From an uncultured Pirellula sp. (GTDB lineage Bacteria; Planctomycetota; Planctomycetia; Pirellulales; Pirellulaceae): a stretch of 64,000 bases of DNA. Within the stretch, counting starts at the first letter, position 1. Each line of letters starts with the position of its first letter. The stretch spans positions 248,001 through 312,000 of the forward strand of contig CAITIE010000052.1 of the NCBI GenBank assembly GCA_903892355.1, read 5' to 3'. Both the position numbers and the translations under genes were made by a program. This document shows positions 55,039 to 62,212 of the stretch, piece by piece. The notes under the pieces were generated by a model, which saw only the letters and a program-made list of their open reading frames with translations, searched no databases and was not told the origin of the DNA.

Positions 55039-55244
55039 GGTTCGGATCGTTGAACTGTACCACTGCGTCCTGGTCAACGCGCTGGTTGGTGATGGATTTT
55101 CGAGATGGAAGGTGAATCAAAGGCCGAGGAGACACAACGCGTTGCAGCGTGCCGTTTCGCTGTGGCGAACAATCGTAATGCCGCGATCGACGACGAGCCA
55201 TCGAGTACGAGTACCGTACGCTTGCGCGCCCTGAGTACGAGTGC
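54975..55244. mobile_element. Candidate non-autonomous (MITE/REP-like) element
   Basis: The GTACTCGTACTCAG repeats on the left are matched by inverted copies on the right: CGAGTACGAGTAC at 55202-55214 and CTGAGTACGAGT at 55231-55242, giving an element of about 270 bp with inverted termini. No transposase is encoded. From memory, GTACTC-rich intergenic repeats (producing spurious EYEYEY-type small proteins when translated) recur in planctomycete genomes; this was not checked. No target-site duplication was identified. Confidence 0.45.
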
Positions 55245-55281
55245 GATGGGATCCTGTTCCGCGATGGCCAGAGCTATCGCA

Positions 55282-58200
55282 TTACTCGGGCAAGGTCGTT
55301 GGTTCGCTTCGTATGGGAACTTGAGGATCATGACTTTGAGTGGCTGCTTTGTGTTCGCCAGCACGCCAAAAACTTCCCTGGTTCATCGCCATCCACCATG
55401 CTTGCAACCAACCCAGGAGCGAGTTCGCCAACCACAACGCCCAAGCTAGCATCAACAGACGGTAGTACCAAACCGAAATCGAGAATATCCAAGGCCTCGG
55501 TATCACCGCATCGGAACTGGGTGAGAACCAGAGAAGCTCTCCTCGGAACGAGCCGTTCCCCGTGATGTACATCTCGGGGCTCCCAAGTAGCCGTGAACCG
55601 ACGACAGTTAAAAGCACACCCACGGCTGCAACGGTCATCAGGATTAACAATACTTGCAAAGTACGATGCCCGAGTTTAGACATGCCTCCCAATGCGACAT
55701 CGCTGCGCCATCGAATTGCGAACAACCATCCCACAACAAGCAACCCTGCTAACGCATGAACTTGGGTCAGCCCGATTCCCAACAGAATCCATTCGTAGGT
55801 CTTCAACGGTGTTTTAGGTGTTTGCCCCAAAAGCACTGCAGCCAGTATCGCGACGGCAAGGATCGTCCAAAAGCGTATCGCGGGACCGCGTGTAGGCCCA
55901 TCGACCCAAAGGATCCATCGGGACTCTGGAACACTCATCTTCATTCGAAGATTCGAAACATCCTCGGGTAACTCGACATAAGGCGTCCGAACGAGAGAAG
56001 TCATCGGTTCATCGGACGTCCATTGAACAGTGATGGTTTGCAATCCGGGCTGCAATGGGATCAAACACTCCGCTCCCTGTCGCCTTATTGGGATAGGCCG
56101 CCGATCGACTTCCAACAATGTCACTGTAGCCGACTCCGGGATCTTGAGCGGGAAATCCCCGCCGAGACTCGATTCGACTTTCACTTCCAAACCGCTGGTT
56201 CGCTGCCGACTACCCAAGGCTAAACTCTCGGTCACCTCCTTGATGGTTAGCAGTTTCCCAACTACGGCAACCGGCTTCCGAAACGTCAATCGGACTTGTT
56301 CGCCGGGCCAAGGATTCCAAACGGGGATCAATTCCTGCCGACTCGACTCGTAAATAGGTTGCAATCCGTCAAAACCGAGGTTCCAAACCGGCGATGGATT
56401 CACCGACCAACGCTCGACCATCACATTCGAAGTCTTGCTTTGCAACAGCAACTCCGATCCAAAACCGAGTTCGCTATCCCATTCAAAGGCAGTTGCCTCC
56501 GCATTCAAATTGACCTCGATATTTCCATCGCTTTGCGCGATGTTCGAGGTTAATACTCGCTCTCCACTAACGAGTGGTACCTGGACAGAGATCGCTTTTC
56601 CCACCGATGATAAACGGCGTACCGTGGTGTGGATTTTCCAAACCAAACCGATTTCAAATGCCCTATCGACTTGAACCACCGACCGAAAATTCTTCTGATC
56701 GTAACTGGCTTCCCCCTCTTCCTTTTGCTCCTTGCGAACAAAGAACATTTGGCTCTCAGGCTTTCCTTCCTCCCCCAATCCGGTCACATTCCAATCGGGC
56801 GCATCGACTTCGAGGTTCCGGGGTGGCAATTCAAAGGCCCAAACCCATTCGGTACTCTCACCGAGCAACCCCCGTATCTTTAACGCATGCACCCCCTTGG
56901 GAACCCAAATCCACAGATACCCATCGTCGCGTCGACATACGGTTGCATCCTTCCCATCCAATTGTATTTGGATTGGGACCCAAGTCGGCATTTTCCCTGG
57001 CACAGGCACCGCGCTGTCCACCACGGCGTGAACTTCCCCATTTACCTCCATCTCGCCATCGCGGATCGTGAGCTTGAGTTCGGGAATTTCGGCTGCCTTT
57101 GGAAAAGCTTCCCCGGGTTGTAACAATCGTTCCCGAAGCTGTGTCAGAATTTCAGGATCTGGGATCTGAGCGTTGGCTGCGCCACCATGCAACAACGTGG
57201 CAAGAAATACCAAAAGCGATGCTATGGATGCTTTTCCATTTACCGATGCACGTTTTGTTCCCGATATCCACAGCGTCGGTTTCCATCCGGTCCCGCCTCG
57301 CAACAGGATCGCCAACAACGCCCAAAGGAACACCAACCGAATCGCGGTCATCAGACGATGCATGTTGCATGAGACGAGGACCGGACGAATGGTTTGATCT
57401 TCCTTTACCGGTCCATCCCAGTCGCAGATCACTTGGTTGCCATACCAATTTGGCTTGGCAATCCCCGTTTGAATACTCGTTCCAGGCGAGAAAGCCATAT
57501 TCGCAATCTGGCTTTGCTGCTGAATCATCTGCCCACCAGCCTTGTCCCCTCTCCCCGCGAGCGACTCCGTGACGGTTTTGCTCAATCGTCCATCAACAGA
57601 CTGCCGGTAATCGGATACCTCATCTCCATTACGATAATAAGCGGTGCTGTCCTCCATTTCCAGCACCACCCTATCGGCCACGTCGGCACTCACGTTGTGG
57701 GTCGCTTGCAACCATTCAAACATCGTGCGCGATTCGTAGGGAACACCGATCGGTTCCAATTGAGGGTAGATCGCGTTTTGGACCTGAATCGCAGCGAATG
57801 GGATCAGATTTAACAGCAGTACAACGACGGCAATCCCGCGCCACACCTGCAACCAACGCGGATGCTTTCCCTCGCGAATCACGCGTAGAATTGCAACTGG
57901 GATCAAGAGAAAGAACCACGTTAATCGAGGAGAACCCATCTCATGATACGACAGCCCGAACGCAACCAAAGCGACGATCGCTGGGACTATACCCCACAGC
58001 CGGAATACTGCGATTGTGAAGACCAAGAGCAAGAACAAATCGAGCAATGTCCAAGACGTCAACCAGTCGCCTCGCACCGAATCCGGACCAAACAATGCCA
58101 ACACTCTCCAGCCGGGTGGCAAGTAGATTCGCATCGCGAGCGAGTCGACATCGGTTTTCCATCCGGTCGCTGCCAATGAGTTCAAACCTGGCGCTCTGCC

Positions 58201-59514
58201 AATCGCTTCCACGGAGGGATTCCGAGTTCGAACTTCGAAGCCATGGGAAAGGGTTTCGGGGTTCTCCGTGATCAGCTGTCGGTTTCCATCGACTCGCACC
58301 ACACCCAATTCATGCTGTTCGGCCACATCCAAACGGGCGATTTGCTTTGGCTGGCCATGCATCACGTCTTGATAGGTTACCCCACGCCCATCATCGTCGA
58401 GCCACAAATCCCGCTGCACCTGAAACTCATCCGGTTTCTGCAAGCCCATCCCACGAGTCTTTTCGACCCAGCGTAATGGGGTCGCGTGGTTCCATTCAAA
58501 GACCGAAAGATCTCGCCATTCGTTCGGAAACGTCGTCAACTGCACGTCGATCGGTGTCGCCCCCTGAAGCTCCACCATGCGCATTTCCGGATTCGCTCGA
58601 ACCGCAATCCATTCCGAGGCAACTGCTGGTTGGATGCCGTCTGCGAATTTCAGTTGCTCCAAGTCCTGATTGCGAAACGCTTCGATCCGAACACGCCACG
58701 TCCCCGGACGAAGCTGAGCCTTGAGCCGTCCTGCCTCGTCCATCGCAACTGGAATAGGACTAGATACCAAGGACAATTGCCAGCCTTCTGGAAGTACATA
58801 GCCGATCTCCTCTTCACGACTTTTCCCGGAGACCGTGATATCGATCCATGTCTTCAGCCAAATCGGAGAACCATCTGCGATCATTCGATGGATCTGAATG
58901 ACGGTTTGGTCTTCCTGCGCCTCCGCAGTTTGCGTTCTCTTCAACCACAGCGAACCGTTGGCCTCCCAAGTCGGGTTGCGTATCAATTCGTCGTTAAGAC
59001 GCAGCTCAATCAAGCCGTAGGAACGGGGAATCGAGATTGTTTGGGGTGTTTGCTTCCAAGACCAACCCCCCTGCAGCTGATGCTCCCCCGCACCCAATCG
59101 AATGCAAGGGACGCCTTGCCGTTCAACCACGATCGCCGGTTTGTCCCCAACACGGACTTGCAAAGGCCAATGATCAGCGCCTCCAGGGATCGGGACCCAA
59201 TCCTCAGCAAAGACCCGCAACCCGACACTCCACGTACCTCGGCTGTCCCCCGCATCGACTCGAAGCCGTGAAGGCCAATACGTAACTACTTGACTAGCGT
59301 CATTGAAAAGTGGCGGGGCACCGACAGAGCGATCATCCCACAACACCCACGGAATCCACGGTACGAGCGTTTCCGGTATAACCCGTTGATTCGCCTCAGC
59401 CGAGGTTTTGCCTTCCGCATCCAATTGCCCGATCGCAGCGTTGAGCGGTGTCAAAAACAGAAGCCCAACTAAAGCGAGGACCACCCAGCCTATGCGATCA
59501 ACAGGTTTCATCAT
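55282..59514 (-). CDS. Unrecognised very large membrane protein (1,410 aa)
   Basis: I do not recognise a family. A signal-like hydrophobic segment (about residues 8-28, IGWVVLALVGLLFLTPLNAA) is followed by a long beta-rich extracytoplasmic region to about 480. A cluster of membrane segments follows (about 485-600; LLDLFLLLVFTIAVFRLWGI and WRGIAVVVLLLNLIPFAAIQ). There is a single segment near 740 (AIRLVFLWALLAILLRGG), another signal-like segment near 780 that introduces a second beta-rich region (about 800-1230), and a final membrane cluster (about 1235-1370). The symmetry suggests a duplicated beta-domain-plus-membrane arrangement. Its ATG overlaps the stop of the hydrolase gene as ATGA, so the two are translationally coupled. 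Possibly a cell-envelope or transport-associated protein. Confidence 0.7.
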   Translation of the reverse strand: MMKPVDRIGWVVLALVGLLFLTPLNAAIGQLDAEGKTSAEANQRVIPETLVPWIPWVLWDDRSVGAPPLFNDASQVVTYWPSRLRVDAGDSRGTWSVGLRVFAEDWVPIPGGADHWPLQVRVGDKPAIVVERQGVPCIRLGAGEHQLQGGWSWKQTPQTISIPRSYGLIELRLNDELIRNPTWEANGSLWLKRTQTAEAQEDQTVIQIHRMIADGSPIWLKTWIDITVSGKSREEEIGYVLPEGWQLSLVSSPIPVAMDEAGRLKAQLRPGTWRVRIEAFRNQDLEQLKFADGIQPAVASEWIAVRANPEMRMVELQGATPIDVQLTTFPNEWRDLSVFEWNHATPLRWVEKTRGMGLQKPDEFQVQRDLWLDDDGRGVTYQDVMHGQPKQIARLDVAEQHELGVVRVDGNRQLITENPETLSHGFEVRTRNPSVEAIGRAPGLNSLAATGWKTDVDSLAMRIYLPPGWRVLALFGPDSVRGDWLTSWTLLDLFLLLVFTIAVFRLWGIVPAIVALVAFGLSYHEMGSPRLTWFFLLIPVAILRVIREGKHPRWLQVWRGIAVVVLLLNLIPFAAIQVQNAIYPQLEPIGVPYESRTMFEWLQATHNVSADVADRVVLEMEDSTAYYRNGDEVSDYRQSVDGRLSKTVTESLAGRGDKAGGQMIQQQSQIANMAFSPGTSIQTGIAKPNWYGNQVICDWDGPVKEDQTIRPVLVSCNMHRLMTAIRLVFLWALLAILLRGGTGWKPTLWISGTKRASVNGKASIASLLVFLATLLHGGAANAQIPDPEILTQLRERLLQPGEAFPKAAEIPELKLTIRDGEMEVNGEVHAVVDSAVPVPGKMPTWVPIQIQLDGKDATVCRRDDGYLWIWVPKGVHALKIRGLLGESTEWVWAFELPPRNLEVDAPDWNVTGLGEEGKPESQMFFVRKEQKEEGEASYDQKNFRSVVQVDRAFEIGLVWKIHTTVRRLSSVGKAISVQVPLVSGERVLTSNIAQSDGNIEVNLNAEATAFEWDSELGFGSELLLQSKTSNVMVERWSVNPSPVWNLGFDGLQPIYESSRQELIPVWNPWPGEQVRLTFRKPVAVVGKLLTIKEVTESLALGSRQRTSGLEVKVESSLGGDFPLKIPESATVTLLEVDRRPIPIRRQGAECLIPLQPGLQTITVQWTSDEPMTSLVRTPYVELPEDVSNLRMKMSVPESRWILWVDGPTRGPAIRFWTILAVAILAAVLLGQTPKTPLKTYEWILLGIGLTQVHALAGLLVVGWLFAIRWRSDVALGGMSKLGHRTLQVLLILMTVAAVGVLLTVVGSRLLGSPEMYITGNGSFRGELLWFSPSSDAVIPRPWIFSISVWYYRLLMLAWALWLANSLLGWLQAWWMAMNQGSFWRAGEHKAATQSHDPQVPIRSEPTTLPE

Positions 59515-62027
59515 CGACTCCTACCAACCCATTCGGGTTGAAGATGCTGCCGCAAAAACTCAAAAGTTCCGACGCCGTGAATCGTATGCGGTCCGGGGAA
59601 AAACTCGATGCGGCACTTGTCAGGTTGCCCAAGACGCGCAGCGTACAACCGCTGTACCTTGGCATACTCCAACGCCACTCGTTCATCGGGCGCAACGCCG
59701 TCGAAATGACCACGCTCCACCATGAATGGACGCGGTGCGATCAACGTCGCCATTTCAGCATAATTGAACTTGCGCCCGAGATCGAACTCGAAAATCTCGT
59801 ACTCCATCGTCCATACATAGCTATAGGGACTCGAGGTGCTGGCATTTTTCCAAACCCAGTCGTTGAAGTCCGCCGAGCAAATGGACAAGCAGTACTGGGG
59901 TACCAACGCTGGAATTCGCATGGCGCTCTTGCCGCCGTAGGAAAGCCCATAAAACGCGATTCGCTTTGGATCGATCTCTTCGCGTTTGCCGAGAAAATCT
60001 ACGATCTGCTCATGCTGCGCGATGATCGTGGAAAAGAGGGTTTTCCCGAGCAAGTTGCTCTTTCTCTGAAGCGTTCGAAAACGGTCCGTGAACAAGTAAA
60101 GGTTTTGCGGTGCGAAGACCACGTAACCCTCTTCCGCCAGTCGCGCTGAGACGTCGTGGTATGCGGGATGGTCATGAACGATCGTATCGGTCGGTCGACC
60201 TTCCAAACCGTGCTGGAACACAACGCATGGTCGCCCTTGGATCGGAGTGTCCGACTTTGGTACTAGCAACACTCCGTATGCGATAACATCGTCAAAGACA
60301 TCGAGAACGACTTCGTAGCCGCGATATTTTTCTCGATCGTAGACCAATCGTGTTCTTGCATTCAACGGCTTCTTCGGAATGTCCCAACCGCCGATGATCT
60401 CTTTGCGAAATTCATCACGGTACGGCTCAACCGTCTCCTGAAACCGCGCCATCGATGACGTATCAAGCGACTTCCAATACGAATCCCGCTCTAGATGCGC
60501 AAGCTCCAGTGTTCGCTGCTGCATTCGATCGATGGATGCTAAAATATCCGCTCGTCGATGTTCTTCGGAAGGGAGCAAAGCAAATGCATCGGTCGGGGTA
60601 GCCCGAATGGAACTATCGAAAAGGGGACGCCCCTGAGTGGCGACTGTACCCAATCGATCGAGAGCTTGCTCCCAGACCATTTGCGATCGTCGTGCTGGAG
60701 GTTCATACGCACTAGGGAGAAGGATGGCGGCTTCGAGCTTCCATGGCCTCAACAACCGTTGGGCCTTCTCTACCTCCTGTGCCGAAGAATACAGAGTGGG
60801 GCCATTGAGTTTCCCAGGTGCACCTCCGTCTCCACCAATTTCGACGTCCGGACCAGCAAGCCCATCGATCACCAGGGTCCTCGGAGCGATGAGAGCCGCT
60901 AGTTGTGCATCGCCGAAACGAGAGAGCAACCCATGAACATTCCGATGGATAGGCTCACTCCAAAGTTTTTCTTTAGACCCAAAATGGCCACACACGACAG
61001 TGACGTCAACTCGAGTGTCGACAACCCCAGTCGCCAGCGCAACCCAACCACCTTCCCCCCAACCCGCAACCAACAACGGCTTGTCCCCGAGAGCTTGTTC
61101 CAAGAGATCCAACGCGGATCGATTCTGATGGACATGCACCCCGAGCAGGTGTCGACCTAAAACGAATGCCGACCGATAGAGGTATTCTTGATCCGTCATC
61201 ACCGCCCGTCCCAATCTCGCCTCGCGATTGCGGCGTACGACGTTTGGTACGACGACCATACCACCGCATCGTGCTAGATAAAGAGCGGTTGGATTCTTCG
61301 TTTCGACGATCCCAGTCAATTGCTCAGGTGTTTCACCGGCATCGGGCACTACGACAGCACCAAACATTGGATCTTTCGGAATGAGCATGAGACCACTCGC
61401 ATCGAAACCATCTTGGACCTTCCACTGGATCTCGACAATTCGAATCCCCTCAAAAACACCCACCTCCGGTGAACCAACCTGGCCACTAGCCTCTTGCCAA
61501 CGAGAACGGACCGACCATGACACTGGGTTTACTCGCGTATCGACCAACCCGATCCGTCTCGCGTACTCTTGCCTCAACGGTTCTGTAGTAACTGTATACG
61601 CGTCACCATCAGTAGCCGCCGTTCCTGTTTGGACCTTGAGATCGGGTTTAGGCCAAAGCTCCATACGCCCTTCGACGGAAGCGTCGATCTGCTTGAGCAA
61701 AAACCGATCCACCCCATCCACCAAATCCGAAGCGATATCGCCAGAATGCACCAGAGGATCCGTCCCAGGCAGCGGCCCCTTTCGATCCTCAGCAATCGTG
61801 TCAAATACTGGTCTTGCTGATTGGGCACGCACCTGGCCCAACATCCTGGTGTCGCAAACCATTCCGGAGGCACAGACAATGCCTGCAGCCATAACCATCG
61901 CTTTGGTGCAACCGATCTTGCAACCACCGACCAAAAACCTCTGGACGGACTCCCCCAGAGTTAGTGCTGCCCCCACAGTTAGTGCTGCAAGTGTGGACCG
62001 ATTTTTTGTCATACATAGTCGCATCAT
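59511..62027 (-). CDS. Exported tandem alpha/beta hydrolase, first domain catalytically altered
   Basis: About 838 residues from the ATG at 62027. The frame is open to 62159, but that extension merely translates an 8 bp tandem repeat. The N-terminus has hydrophobic stretches ending in RAQSARP, so export is likely. Domain one (about 150-420) has the strand FGAVVVPDAGETPEQL, but its nucleophile elbow reads GWGEGGW, with Glu replacing Ser. Domain two (about 560-830) has VFQHGLEG, an intact elbow FYGLSYGGKSAM (Ser about 694), the acid in GHFDGVAPDE and His in PGPHTIHG, matching acetyl-xylan esterase/dienelactone hydrolase-like enzymes. So only the second unit should be active. The stop overlaps the next start as ATGA. 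Downstream of the pseudo-ABC gene in the same direction. Confidence 0.82.
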   Translation of the reverse strand: MMRLCMTKNRSTLAALTVGAALTLGESVQRFLVGGCKIGCTKAMVMAAGIVCASGMVCDTRMLGQVRAQSARPVFDTIAEDRKGPLPGTDPLVHSGDIASDLVDGVDRFLLKQIDASVEGRMELWPKPDLKVQTGTAATDGDAYTVTTEPLRQEYARRIGLVDTRVNPVSWSVRSRWQEASGQVGSPEVGVFEGIRIVEIQWKVQDGFDASGLMLIPKDPMFGAVVVPDAGETPEQLTGIVETKNPTALYLARCGGMVVVPNVVRRNREARLGRAVMTDQEYLYRSAFVLGRHLLGVHVHQNRSALDLLEQALGDKPLLVAGWGEGGWVALATGVVDTRVDVTVVCGHFGSKEKLWSEPIHRNVHGLLSRFGDAQLAALIAPRTLVIDGLAGPDVEIGGDGGAPGKLNGPTLYSSAQEVEKAQRLLRPWKLEAAILLPSAYEPPARRSQMVWEQALDRLGTVATQGRPLFDSSIRATPTDAFALLPSEEHRRADILASIDRMQQRTLELAHLERDSYWKSLDTSSMARFQETVEPYRDEFRKEIIGGWDIPKKPLNARTRLVYDREKYRGYEVVLDVFDDVIAYGVLLVPKSDTPIQGRPCVVFQHGLEGRPTDTIVHDHPAYHDVSARLAEEGYVVFAPQNLYLFTDRFRTLQRKSNLLGKTLFSTIIAQHEQIVDFLGKREEIDPKRIAFYGLSYGGKSAMRIPALVPQYCLSICSADFNDWVWKNASTSSPYSYVWTMEYEIFEFDLGRKFNYAEMATLIAPRPFMVERGHFDGVAPDERVALEYAKVQRLYAARLGQPDKCRIEFFPGPHTIHGVGTFEFLRQHLQPEWVGRSR

Positions 62028-62113
62028 CGACGGTTTTCCATCCTCGATAGGTAACAGAGATCCATTGCATTCAAAACTGCGTGTTTGCGGGCACGCAACA
62101 ACATGACGACATC

Positions 62114-62169
62114 GTCCATATGTCCATATGTCCATATGTCCATATATCCATATATCCATATGTCCATAA
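62114..62169. repeat. 8 bp tandem repeat, seven units, upstream of the hydrolase
   Basis: GTCCATAT occurs four times from 62114, then ATCCATAT twice, then GTCCATAA, ending at 62169. On the minus strand each unit offers an ATG in ATATGGAC, and the hydrolase reading frame is open through the array. Confidence 0.92.
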
Positions 62170-62212
62170 AGCTCGATACGGGCGAGTGTCTATTCAACCG
62201 TCCGCCATCGCG

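Larger units (their letters stand above)
54856..55281. other. Convergent intergenic region with MITE-like repeat
   Basis: 426 bp between the fabH stop and the stop of the minus-strand 1,410-residue gene. No gene is supported here; small frames in several phases read through the repeats. It contains a 26 bp direct repeat array and matching inverted copies, described as one element. Confidence 0.5.

Noticed and set aside
54878-55201. Small minus-strand frame in the GTACTC repeat region
   Set aside because: It is generated by the repeat itself (EYEYR-type sequence) and is interpreted as part of a non-coding element.
62028-62159. N-terminal extension of the hydrolase through the 8 bp repeat
   Set aside because: It translates the repeat into a low-complexity peptide unlike a signal sequence; a start at 62027 or 62012 is more natural. 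Kept only as the phase-variation hypothesis.
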